Assembly: GCF_030704535.1 (NCBI RefSeq)
Contig: NC_081816.1
Location: 9,846,001 to 9,910,000 of the forward strand
Direction: 5' to 3'
Source: Vitis vinifera
Lineage: Eukaryota; Streptophyta; Magnoliopsida; Vitales; Vitaceae
Length of the DNA: 64,000 nucleotides
Position 1 is the stretch's first letter. Each line of letters begins with the position of its first letter. The notes below the pieces were generated by a model. The model had not been told where the DNA came from. It saw only the letters and a program-made list of their open reading frames with translations, and did no database searches. The translations under genes and the position numbers were made by a program. This document shows, in pieces, positions 1 to 11,400 of the stretch.

Positions 1-314
1 TCTGGAGAAGAGAAAGGCAAACATCCATCCAAATCTCAAAAAAAGGGAAACCCCACAGCTTTAGATGGAAGAAAAGATGCACAAAACATCAGAAACCTCA
101 CAACATGTACAATATATATATATACATATATAGACATGGATATGTGACCCTGATATCATATAGATTCTTCACATAAAGGCATAAAACTGGAGCATATAAC
201 TAACATATGAATAAAAGATACACCTAGCTGATGATATTCATGTAAAACACCTATACATAAGCTGTACAGTGATATTTGAATATTTCCTCAACTTGTCATT
301 CTCCCAGATATTGC

Positions 315-770
315 TTACCAAAAGCAAGATGTTTCCTCTTCCGGCATTAAGGGAGTCCTGCACAGAGGGCAGGTGATGTTCCAATAGTCCAGCCACTTCT
401 CCAAGCAAACCTTGTGAAAAAAATGGCCACAAGGCAGGTGATTTATCTCAGAGTCTGGTTCAAATCGAGTCAAGCAAACCGCACAGTCATGTTCAGGGCG
501 CTTGCAGGAGCACACTGTGTCAAACCTGATTGCTGGGTTCCTGCTCCTGAATTCCTCCATGCAGGTCTCAGATGGGTTCCGCCTAAACTCAAAGGGCTCT
601 GAGGTGGGTTCAGGGGAGTCGGAGGAGGATGGGGTTGCGGAGAGGTGAATTCCAATGACATGGAGGATGGCCCGGACTATGCCCTTGAAGATGGAGATGG
701 AGAGAGCTGTGTTCACCAGAAGCACACACAGTACTCCTTCAGATGGGGCTGGGAGACTCGATAGTCCCAT
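315..770 (-). CDS. XERICO: XERICO-like RING-H2 zinc finger protein
   Basis: A 151-residue protein in one coding exon. It starts MGLSSLPAPSEG, which is nearly the start of Arabidopsis XERICO. Residues about 12-40 are hydrophobic and look like a membrane anchor. A Ser/Pro-rich linker follows, then a RING-H2 finger at about 96-137 with Cys96, Cys99, Cys114, His116, His119, Cys122, Cys134 and Cys137, including the segment WLDYWNITCPLCRTPL. Members of this family are small E3 ubiquitin ligases; XERICO raises abscisic acid level and drought tolerance (family knowledge). The reading frame is open upstream to 851, but the conserved start and an acceptor site at 825-827 place that extension in the 5'UTR and intron. 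Length and order of parts match the family. Confidence in family is high; orthology to XERICO itself is inferred. Confidence 0.93.
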   Translation of the reverse strand: MGLSSLPAPSEGVLCVLLVNTALSISIFKGIVRAILHVIGIHLSATPSSSDSPEPTSEPFEFRRNPSETCMEEFRSRNPAIRFDTVCSCKRPEHDCAVCLTRFEPDSEINHLPCGHFFHKVCLEKWLDYWNITCPLCRTPLMPEEETSCFW

Positions 771-824
771 GCTGCTCCAAATTGGAGTTTTGGGATTTAG
801 ATTTGCGGAGAAGGAGGGTCTGAT

Positions 825-1321
825 CTGAAAGACCATCAACAGGGATGTCAAAACATTATATCAGAGACCAAAAACTGAAGAAAATGAATCAGAAATCCAA
901 AATAAGAGACTTGCAGACTTGCAGATTAAGATTACCCAGGAACTAGCACTGGAAATCAAGGATGAGCCTTGCAATCCAGTGAATGGAGGAACTGATATGA
1001 TAAGAGCATTAGTCAAAATCAAACGGAACGAGGTTTCCAAATCCACCGTGATCAGAAAAAGGGAAAAAAAGAAGAAGCCAAAACCACAAGCAGCTAGAAA
1101 CAGAAACAAGGTGAGAATGGAGGAGCAAAGGAACACAAACCCATTTTCCAAAACCAAACACAACCCCACAAAAAATGTGCCACAAAGTGATGAAAAAACC
1201 CCACCATGATAAAAGTCTGAGATCTAGCATTTTATCGCATGATAGCAAAACAAAACAACACACAAAGAACAAATTTTTCTTTTTTCCTTCTTTATGGATT
1301 CTCTTTTGCAATGAGACTTAC
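825..1321 (-). other. 5'UTR intron of the XERICO-like gene
   Basis: On the minus strand a good donor (CCTG then GTAAGT-type sequence at 1321 downward) and an acceptor preceded by a pyrimidine-rich tract (TTTCAG ending at 825) bracket this stretch. The ATG lies 54 bases beyond the acceptor. The short open frames inside have no family features. A 5'UTR intron is my inference; a spliced transcript read would settle it. Confidence 0.6.
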
Positions 1322-1473
1322 AGGGTTGAGCTTGAGAAGATGATGGGGGCGTTGGAGTGATCAGGAAGGAGAAGAAGCAGCAGCAGCAGAGAAATTCATG
1401 GGATCCCAAGATGTGGAATTGACAGCAGAAGTCGATTAATGAGCTGCAATGGTTACTCCTCTGCTCTTCCTCC

Positions 1474-1483
1474 TTTATATATA
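1474..1483 (-). promoter_or_regulatory. TATA box of the XERICO-like gene
   Basis: TATATATAAA on the minus strand, about 700 bases before the ATG and about 150 bases before the proposed 5'UTR donor. This implies a transcription start near 1445-1450. Confidence 0.6.
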
Positions 1484-1517
1484 GCACACTAATTATGAAT
1501 CATTACCACCCATATGC

Positions 1518-1949
1518 CCCCAACCATGGTTAACCCTTCCGCCTTTTCCGGACCCTATGGCCCCAACCATGGTTACTTTATATCATTACTTTTCTCCTTT
1601 CCCCTCCCTTTCCCCTTTCAATTTTAGCCTCCAAACTTTTCTCATAGTGCCCGGCCCTGTACTACTTTGTGAAGAAGTTGGAGAGAAGATAAAAAAAACA
1701 AACACTAGTGCTATTTGTATTCCCACACTAAATTTGAGATATATCTCCTTACATGAATGCTATGCCAAGTTACTAGTGACATATATGTCCTATTGTGAAC
1801 TAGGAAGTGTCCCCCTCCCACATATCTTACTCACCAAATAGACAAGTGTCCGGTTTATCTTCTGATCAAGTTGTCCTATGGCTGACAAATGGTCGCGAGC
1901 CAACGAGCCAGCTAGCGTATCATTTCTATGTTCAATGCATGTGCACGTG
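1518..1949 (-). promoter_or_regulatory. Upstream promoter of the XERICO-like gene: repeated palindrome and G-box
   Basis: A 15-base stretch, CCCCAACCATGGTTA, occurs at 1518-1532 and again at 1561-1575; its core AACCATGGTT is a perfect palindrome. Further upstream a G-box, CACGTG, lies at 1944-1949 inside a run of alternating CATG and TGTA motifs. G-boxes with an ACGTG core act as ABA-response elements in plants, which would suit an ABA-linked gene, but function here is inferred. Confidence 0.4.
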
Positions 1950-4100
1950 TTTATGTATGCATGCCTACACATGTACATGCGCGAGTTGTCGCGCATGTAT
2001 TTATATATAGTTTGAGAGGTGGTCTTCAATGTGTTGGCAAGATGGCAGGGCAAGGGGGGCCTTGATGGCACCTCTAGTTGTTGCTTTATATCCAGGTGGC
2101 ATGTTATTGCAAGTGTCTACAAAAATTTGGCCAGGAATGAATCAAGATGATGACTCGAATGTATCACATTCAAAGTCATGTCTTCATCACTTTGGATAAG
2201 TCCTTTTTCCTCCTACTTTCACATCTCTTAGATTCTTCTCCAATTTCATCGAACAAAAATTTGGAAATGGTGATGTTGTTAAAGAGTAATTAGTAGGAAC
2301 TTCTTGTATGGAATCTGAAACAGCTCACAGAAGGAAGAAGAGAATAAAGCAGCACCATTGCTTTGGTTGGTGTAGAGTGGTTGAGTACACAAGTCTAGAG
2401 AATGCCAAAGCGTAAAAGGAAAAACAAGCTAGTTTGTCTCCATATCCAATTCACCCCATGATGCTGAATGAGTAGTTTCTGTCATTGGACCACTGAGAAA
2501 GAGAGGAAACAAAGCTTGGAAAAGGAAAATTCAATGGAAAATCTAAGTGGGTAAGGGGTGAAACACCGATATTTTTAGAAAGATGGGGGGTTTTGAAGGG
2601 TTGATCAGGATATGATATAAAAACAATGGGCTGTTTGGTTGAAGTGATGAAAGCAACCTTTACTCCGAATGATAAATGTTTAGAGGCACAATTTGTTTGG
2701 CAAAAGTGGTGGGACAGGACGAGACTAGTTACTTAATTGCTTGATGATTTGTCTTTTCTTACCTAACAAAAAAAACCTGAAAGAAGATCAATGTATATAA
2801 CCATATATGCTTTTATAAATTATCTTTTCTAAGTAATGGGGCCCTCCACTTGTCACATCCCTTTGTCTTTGACACTAGCCATGTATCTCAATTCTCAACA
2901 CATTTCATATGCTGAGGAATGGGAGAACAAGTTGATTCCGGGATGGTAACTTTTTTGATATCGTTTTCTTAATTTCATTTCATGTGAATTAGAATATGAT
3001 TGTTGAATTCATAAAGGTAGGAGGAGGCGCTTTAAGCCCTGGTGAGTGTAAAGTCCAAGCAATTCTATCAATGGAATGATTGGTAGATAGGATAGGAGAG
3101 GGTGTGTGGTAGGCTGGTACCACCTCATTCCCTTAAGAAATTTCCTTAGAAGAAACCTTAGAAATTTCCCAAAAGCCCCCTTTAGAGTACTTGAAGGGGA
3201 AGCAAAATTTTCAACAGAGGGAAAAAGGAAAGAAACCTTAGAAGAACATGGATATATGATATTGAAAACCATCCCAGTGACTACTAAGTTGTTAGGTACT
3301 TGGATGGATTTCTAAAAAACTGAAAACCCTTTTTTAAGTTCAATCAAGCCATCCTCTGTGGATTAAGTGGCACTAGCACTACCCTTGGAGAGCACCAACC
3401 ATATACGAGTCTTTCAACATGATTCAAACAACTTGACTGATAATGGGGGCTATGATTTGATTTAAGAATATTCATCAATGTGACTTGGGCTTGAGGGTGG
3501 CTCTTTTGAGTGGATATTTGAAACCCACATTGCCCATATCCTCCCAATTATGAATTGTCCAAATTTTGGAAGATAATAAACCCATCAATCAAGATTGAAA
3601 ATGAAGGCATAACTTAACTAATAACCTTAAATTATAAGGTAGGTAAAGACAAGTGATGATTTGGTCCCTTGGAAACCACCCTCCACATATTCCATTCCCA
3701 TTCATTCATGTAGATTGAAAGAAACATATTGGAACTTCTCTTCTTCTCTATCCTCTAAAACAGAAGAGAGTTGAAAACATGTTATTTCTTTACAATAATT
3801 TTAAAGTGTTTTTCCATTTTTGTCTTTGAAATGATATTATACATCACTGCATATTACCTTAATAAAGACTAACTTAAGAAAATGATTTTTCATATTTAAG
3901 TTTTTCAGTAGAATTTTGTTGTAAGAAGTAATTCTTTAAGTTTTTAAGTAGAATTTTGTTGTAAGAAATAATTAAGAATTACTTACCAATAGTAAGAATT
4001 TTTTCCTTTCTGGAATTTTCTTTTTCCTTTCTTGGGTGATTTGGTCTTCTGGAAAATTTGGGAATCATTGTTCGGGCCCGCCTTTGAACCATTGCACCTC
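1576..4100. other. Intergenic region between the XERICO-like and RRP15-like genes
   Basis: Apart from the G-box area no gene is visible. All open frames are short and lack family features. A 35-40-base AT-rich direct repeat (about 3895-3930 and 3931-3972) is present. The 3600-4100 part is AT-rich spacer leading into the RRP15 promoter. Confidence 0.6.
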
Positions 4101-4104
4101 CAAG

Positions 4105-4443
4105 CCCAAGCCCAAGCCCAAAATTAGCTAGGGCGCTCTTTCTCTCTCTTTGCCTTTCACCTCATTGAAGAAGAAGAAGAACACCTCATTGAAGAGCCTC
4201 ACGCCTTCTGTTCTCTTCAATTTCTCTACGCCTAGGGTTTCGAAGAGAATAGCCCAAGCCCAAGCCCAAAATTAGCTAGGGCGCTCTTTCTCTCTCTTTG
4301 CCTTTCGCCTCATTGAAGAAGAAGAAGAGCCTCACGCTCTTTCTCTCTCTTTGCCTTTCGCCTCATTGAAGAAGAAGAAGAAGAAGAAGAGCCTCACGCT
4401 TCTGTTCTCTTCAATTTCTCTACGCCTAGGGTTTCCAAGAGGT
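4105..4443 (+). promoter_or_regulatory. Tandemly duplicated site II / CT-rich / telo-box module before the RRP15-like gene
   Basis: A module occurs twice in tandem (about 4105-4249 and 4252-4441). Its order is: repeated AGCCCA (TGGGCT site II motif on the other strand), a TCTCTCTCTT tract, a GAAGAAGAA run, GCCTCACGC, then CCTAGGGTTT (telo box on the other strand, at 4231-4240 and 4425-4434). Site II plus telo-box pairs mark promoters of ribosomal protein and ribosome-biogenesis genes in plants, matching the downstream gene. The second copy also has an inner partial repeat with a longer GAA run. The module ends at a donor (GT at 4442), so part of it is transcribed 5'UTR. Confidence 0.65.
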
Positions 4444-4830
4444 ATTCTTCCAACCGCTTCCAAACCTTTGTTTATACTCCAACAAGTTCAAAATAAACTG
4501 ATTTTTATTTTTTATTTTTTATTTATTTTCCTGCTGAAAAATCGAAGCTTGTTTGCCATTTTTGTGAGAATTGATTTTCTCTTTTCTGGGAACGTCGGAA
4601 TGGTATTTTGAGTTATGCCGTGTTCTTGTATTAGTTGCTTTGCGTTCTTGATTTTTTTTTTTTTTGATTTATGAAACATATTATCAGGGTAGTTTATGTA
4701 TACTAGTGTTTGCTGTGTAATTGCATGCTATCAGTATATTAGGTTATCTGTCATTGAGCAAACCTACGCATGAACTGCATCGATGGAGGTTGTCTTCCTC
4801 TGGGGGCTGATTCCTTTTGATTTCTTGTAG
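4442..4830 (+). other. 5'UTR intron of the RRP15-like gene
   Basis: Donor AAGAG then GTATTC at 4442. Acceptor TTTCTTGTAG ends at 4830, 23 bases before the ATG. The intron is T-rich, as plant introns are. Inferred from splice signals only. Confidence 0.55.
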
Positions 4831-4853
4831 AGGATAGAATTGTGTACCAGGCC

Positions 4854-7198
4854 ATGGCAGAAGAATCCCAAAAGTTAGAAACTGTAAATTTATCAAAAAA
4901 GAGGCGATTAGGGCGTAAGAAAGGAAATAAGACAAAAAAGAAACTAAAAGGGTTTGATGGCAGTGGAGAGAGGATTAAAATAGACAGGAGAATGAAAAAG
5001 CTGTTTCGCAAAAGAGCAAGAGATTATAATTCAGACGACGATGAAGATGAGGGGGATGATGGTGGGTATGCTGTTGCAACCAAAGGTGAAAACGCAGTGC
5101 CTATTATAAAAGAGGTGGCATTGGATGGTAAGGATTCTTCAGAAGAAGAAGAGGACCACCAGGATATTGATGAAGAAAATGAAATTTCTGAGGATGAAGA
5201 AGGTGAAATTCAACCAGGAATTACAAAGCTCACAGAAGGTTGTAGAGCATTCAGGCTAGCATTCAAAAAAATCATAAAGAAGAACGTGTCTGATATTTCC
5301 CTGGTGAGTTGCTTGGCTGTAATTTGTTTTTTCTTCTTTTTTCTGTAGGCAAATAAGGATAAAATGTTATATAAAATCAATATCATTGCAGGGTCCAGTA
5401 TTATCAGGACACAAGAAGCTAGTTGCAGAAAAACTTGCTGAAGAGGAAGCTGACCAGAAGGTCAAGGGAGATGTCAAAAAGGAAAAACACCTGGTATTTA
5501 TCTTTTTATTTCATTATAACTCTTTAACATCTTGGGTTCAAAAATATTTGACAATTTTATTAGTTATTTGTGATAATATCTATAATATAATTTACACTTC
5601 TTTTGCAATTACATTTATATTATTTCATTGTGTGCTTCTTAATCTAATAGCTGGGAGAGAAGGGCCATGTGAAGCCTGCCAATTTCTTGGATTCACATGA
5701 AAAGTTTCTGATAGGCGTTGCTACAAAAGGAGGTATTTTTTTTTTTTGTTTGTTTGTTTTTTTAGCTGAAAATATCTGAAATTGGTTCATGTTTTTGCCT
5801 GAACTAACTTGGTTCATGTTTTCCATGTGTTCTCTGGAGTTTCAGTGGTCAAGTTATTTAATGCTGTAAGTTTCTCTTCAAATGTTTTACCTTGTTGTGT
5901 CCCTTTGAAAGTCCGTAGTTTCTAACTATGTTTATAATGAAATTGTTTGCTGTTGCTGCTACATTCAAGCATATTGGATCTAAACATTGGTTGTTTGGTT
6001 TCTTAAACAGGTCAACAAGGCACAGAATGCTCAGAAAGGCTTGAATGCTTCAAGATTTAAGGATGAAAAAGGTAATTTGAAGGACCCTGATTACAATTTG
6101 AAATCCCCTTTATTTTTTGTTATTCCATTTTTTTTCCTTGTTGAGCTTGAGATATGAACTATGAATGGAAATTGTATTGTTTTTTTATTTGTTAAGCAGT
6201 TCTGATTAGGACTGAAATGGAATCATCTTTGCTGTCTTGACATGGGCATTGTTTTTATGTTCTGCATTATATTGATCAAGGCCACTGTCATGCAATATTT
6301 TGGTGGTCATACTGTTTAGAAAACTGCCTTCTAGTATACTGAGCCATTTTTGCATGCCCATACTCTAGTAAAATCGATATGGGTATCCTGGGCTAGAAGG
6401 TTTATTATAACATAATCTGAAGTTTTATCTTCATTGGCATTCTGGTTTGGAAGTTTTGCTTGAACTCAAACATAACAGCATTTTAATTTAACCTGTACCA
6501 TGTTATTATTGGTCTAGTCTGCCCTTATTTCTTCTCTCTTTTCAGCCCTATGTGATTCTGATTTTGGTGAATATTATCTCAATGTTGCCAGCAATAATTA
6601 AGCGGAGGAAAGAAGCCTTCTTTTCCGAGTTGGGGAAGACAGCATGGTCATCAGCTGGCACTCCTGCCAAGGTTGGTGTTTTGGTATTACTTTTTTAATG
6701 AATATTCCTGGTCTCCCACTGTGAGATCTTATCAGAATCTATTATTCCTAGTTTCTTGATGAGGTTATACATCAAAACCATGCAATTGGACACTTGGTGA
6801 GGTTGGCACCACTAGTTCCAAGCTATTGAGGTAATGACAAATTACCATGACATGCAGGCTCATAGATCGAGTGGTCCAGTGGATGGTGAGGGGCCTGCCT
6901 GGGCTCCATTGCGTGACAGTTATATGCTAACAAGTTCCAAGTTGAAGAACTGGGATAAGATGCCAGTAAGGAGTTTCTTCATTATCTTGTTAAATGCTTC
7001 ACAAATCATAAGAATTTTACATTAAGTGTCTAAAAAATGCTTCACAAATCACAAGACTCACGATTAGCAGATCCTTGCGCTATTGTTTTCTCTTCTTACT
7101 TCCCCCATTAATGAAATTTCTTTGCAATGTGCATTTAGGATTCTATCACAGAAGATGAGATTGAAAGGATGCCACTAGATAGCTCTGATGATGATTGA
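4854..7198 (+). CDS. RRP15-like rRNA-processing protein (8 coding exons)
   Basis: Exons 4854-5303, 5392-5493, 5651-5732, 5846-5865, 6011-6071, 6592-6671, 6858-6965 and 7139-7198 join in frame to 320 residues. The N-terminus is very basic (KKRRLGRKKGNKTKKK), followed by an acidic stretch at about 58-122. The Rrp15p domain runs from about 125 to 250, with VATKGVVKLFNAVNKAQ across the 20-base exon 4 and RRKEAFFSELGKT in exon 6; an acidic tail ends in SSDDD. Rrp15 is a nucleolar pre-60S factor needed for 27S pre-rRNA maturation in yeast (family knowledge). The ATG chosen is the first in the frame and lies just after the 5'UTR acceptor. The site II/telo-box promoter agrees with a ribosome-biogenesis role. 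Confidence 0.88.
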
Positions 7199-8424
7199 TT
7201 ACATGGAACGGCAGGACCAACAGGCTCTCGGGTGGATTTTCTCAGCCTGGGGAAATTGAAGCAGTGTGTCTTTGTATTGATGCCCCTTTCAAAGCTCTGT
7301 AATGGCCTACGGAACAACTCAAATGGTTCAGGCTAGATAGGGTTTAGTTTCTTATTCTTTTGCTGTAACTTAAATATAATATCATGTTTGGTTGATCGAG
7401 AGTTGAAAAGGATGGTATACCTAGTAATTTACTCGGGCAATTTTGAATTTCTGCCCACTTATCTCTAGATCACAGTGAAGATGTTCGCTATGTCCATTAA
7501 TCCGAGGATGATGGTTACAACCCATTGTTCATGGCATTCACCTCTCTTTAACTAAGACCATTTGTTTCTTAACTTAAAAATGCTTGAAAAATGTGAGTGC
7601 AACATGCTTCATCCGCATGATAGGTAGGTTTAAGTGAGAATTTTCAGAACAGAATAATTGGGGGCCATCTTTTGGTCTGCACAAAACCTCCGGAAATGCC
7701 TTGTGTATGGTAAAGTGTTTGTGTACAAAGGAGAAAAAAATGCAAGGCAGATGGTACTTAACACTCTGATAACAAAATGGTTTTGCAAATAGCTAACTTA
7801 ATATCTCTACTGTCTTTTCAGACAAATCCACAGAACCTCAAGAAGAGCTAAAATATCCCATCTTATATTAAGTTACTCAAGCGATAATGTCTCAATTTTC
7901 AACAGCATATATAATTACCATCTGCTGTACAACCCCCTGCGAACTGTATAACTCACCTGCATATACACTGCTCCTACGCTATACAAATACAAAAAGTACG
8001 ACTGCAAGCTTTGTCTGGCCTATTAGCAACTCACAGGAAGCTAGTTCATGGAAGTAACAAAAACAGGAAGAAATAGAAGACTGGAGAAACAGTAAGCACT
8101 CTCCTTTCCCTGAAAAAGTTCAGCATGTCATAGGACATGGGAAGGTAAGTGAAAAGCCATTGCCTCATCTTTTATCAGATGTCACGATCTCAAGATCCAT
8201 TGGTTCTTTCGGGGTCAGGAGAATTAGATTCCTGGCTCTGAATTTGTTGATCCACCCATTTCTACTGATAACAAGTTGACAACCCAAGGCCCCAATCATA
8301 TTTCATTGTGCAGGAAAATCATGCATCGATTTTATCCATGTCACAAGCAATCTTAACCAATTCTTCCCAGGTTTGAGATTTGGGGTGTTTCTCTCCTTTT
8401 TAAGTATGATTGAAGATTGTAATC
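7199..8424. other. Convergent 3' flanks of the RRP15-like and CONSTANS-like genes
   Basis: No coding signal. The left part should be the RRP15-like 3'UTR (plus strand) and the right part the 3'UTR of the CONSTANS-like gene (minus strand). Poly(A) sites could not be placed with confidence. Confidence 0.5.
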
Positions 8425-11400
8425 TCAGAAGCTCCGGGTTTCGCTTATTGGGTCATAGTCATAAGCTTCACCAGCCTTGACAAAGCGCCCCTTCACACGC
8501 TGTCTAACATCAGCCCTTGCCTTCCGTGAAGCATACCTCACTCTTTTATCAAATCTGTTAAAAATGTTTAAAATGATGATTAAATAAATGAATAGTGTTG
8601 CAAAACAAGGAACCCAAAGGGCTATAAATCAAAACAAGAGTTCAAAAAATTAATACCATAGCAGCCAGGATAGCAAGCATATATATGTTATTATTATAGG
8701 AATAAACAACAGGAACGCAATACAGACATACATTTCTACACTGTATGTGGGACTTCTGATAATTCATGTGTTCTGCAACCCTGCAATGCTACCTTGATTT
8801 TCTTGATTGCACATTTGAATTCAACTTTAAAATAATAACAGTTTAATTTCGATTGGTACAATGTCCATTCATAAAATGGCGAACATCAGATATCATATTT
8901 AATTCGTTTATTCTCTATTTTTCCCCATTTTGGGCAAGTGAGAAACACCTACAACACCAACTTGTCAACTTCAAAATTACACTGAAGCAGAAATGCACCT
9001 ACGTCATAGAAAGGAAAATAAAAACCTGCAACACATGGACATTTTATAAATGCATGGTGGGTGGTGCTCCTGTGAGGTTAGGGGAGGGGCATGGAGGAAG
9101 GTTGTGAAAAGCAATTAGGAAACTTGGCTACCTTGTTAGCTCTAGAATATCTTTTGTGGTGGGTAAAGGCCAAAGGGTGAGCTTTTGGAAGGACAAGTGG
9201 TGTGGAACCTTACCGTTGTGCGATTCTTTCCCCTCCTTATTTGCGTTAACTACAGCCAAAGAGGCTTAGGTGAGTGATTTATGGACTGCTTCAGCAAGTG
9301 GGGAAAGGGGGCGAGTTGGAACCCTCATTCACTAGGCGTTTCAATGATTGGGAGTTGGATGAGGTGGAGAACCTGCTGGGGCGATTGTGTGGGGAAAGAG
9401 TGATGTTGGATGAGGAGGATAGGGTGAGGTGGTTGGTGTCCAAAGATGGTAACTTTTCGGTAAAGTCCCTTTACAAAGTCTTAGAGTCGGATTCATCAGT
9501 GTGCTTCCCAATGAAGAAAATCTGGAACTCTTGGGTGTAGCCAAAAATTAGTTTGTTTGCCTGGGAAGCTTCATGGGGAAAAGCTCTAACTTTAGACCAA
9601 ATTTAGAAGAAGTGATGGGCTTTAGCAAATAGATGTTTTTTGTGCCAAGTTTATGAGGAGTATATTGACCATCTTCTCCTCCATTGTGAAAAGATGAGGG
9701 AGGTGTGGAAACTATTTTTTACCCTGTTTGGTGTGTGTTAGGAGTTTCCTTCCTTGGTAAGGAAGACCCTTTTGGGCTGGGATAGAGCTTGGGTGGGCAA
9801 AAAGCGCAGAATTGTGGAAAACGAGCCCTCTGTGCTTGTTTTGGTCAGTTTGAAATGCAAGAAATAGAATTGCCTTTGAAGATAGGGTGTTGTCGTTGCA
9901 AAGGCTGAAAGCTTCTTTTGTTTTTTCGCTTTGGTGGAGACCAAACTGTCTATAAAAGCTGATCCTTCAACGTTAATGGACATTTTATAAATGTAGTATG
10001 TTCACAGTAATAGGAGGGCCTAATGCTTTATTTCTATATTTTACACAGTACTTACTTGCGATTCTTCTTCTTTTCCCGGTAACGCATAACAGCACTACTC
10101 CTGCTAGTTGATGGCAAGGAGCTTTCAGGTCCTGGGGGACACCATGGAGGTTCCCCCATGAGAAATGTTGGAGAAGCCCCACAATCTTGATAGTCTCCTG
10201 CACTACTCTCGCCAGTGAGGCCAGAAAATGACAGGCTGGAATGGGCTTGCTTTCCCGTGAAACAAAGGATTGGTTCAGTTTTAGAGCTCATTATGGAATC
10301 AGCAGATGCTGCATTGCTGTAAGTTGGCTGCACTGCATTTGCTAGTCCGACCGACCCCTGGGAAAGGACACACAAATCTGACAATAAGTAAATTTTTCAT
10401 TGAGTATGAACTCATGAATATGTATTAAACAATAGTGAAGAAGTTTGTTTACAACACTCTCATTAAAGACACAACAAAACTTACTAGGACACTCAAGCAC
10501 ATCTAATTGGTTGACATATATTTTCAAATCTGAATAACATGGGAGAAGCACATAAGAGACATATATAATGACAATATGAGGGTGGTTTTACATAGCACAT
10601 GTTACAAATCATTGAGTATAGGAAGACTGAGTGTCATAGCCACATCATTAATGCAGTTAAAGAGAGCTCCTAGTCGACTAAGTGCATCGAAACCCCAAGT
10701 GGCAATCACATCCATAAAAAATGTCTATTTTAACTAACATTTGAGAATAAAATGAAATTATTAATTTGCTTGAACATTGAGTGACTGAAAAATTAAGATC
10801 ATCAACAAGCCGTGTTAGTTCTTACAATATGTCTTGATCCTAGACATGGAACCATTTTTTTCTTTTCCCTGCCAAGACATTATATTTAATAATGAGCAAC
10901 AATAATATATTCATTGCTTTCACAATAACATCCTTGAACCATTGAACATAAAGAGAACTGCATACATTTGGTTTAAACAAATTATGGCACCATTTCTTTT
11001 TTCTTTTTTAATTTTTCTTTTTTGTTTTTAATTTGACAAGATAGATAGCACAGTTGATTTTTTCCCGCAATTAGAAGATAAAAATTCACAACTATGGACT
11101 GAGACTATCAAGAAAGCTAAATGAAGTACTGACAACAGTACCAAGAATCAATAAGGAGGTAATTGTCGATAAGGATAAGGAGAAAAAACATGAGAAAATA
11201 TGAAATGTAAAGACAGAACCTCAGCTATAACTGCACCCTGACAGTGGGAATCAGCACCGGATGTGTCCATTTTCCCAAACAAGCTATCAATTCCACCATT
11301 CTCAAAAAGCTGTTCAGAGTGGCTAAGAGCTACACCAAAGAGTTCTTCATAGTTCTCAAGATTCAAATCAACTTCATCCATATTGAAGTCCTCATACAGA

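Noticed and set aside
1-314. A possible further gene at the left edge
   Set aside because: It is AT-rich 3' flank of the XERICO-like gene; no coding pattern seen.
1009-1311. Hydrophobic minus-strand open frames over the XERICO 5' region
   Set aside because: They lie inside the inferred 5'UTR intron and come from T-rich DNA.
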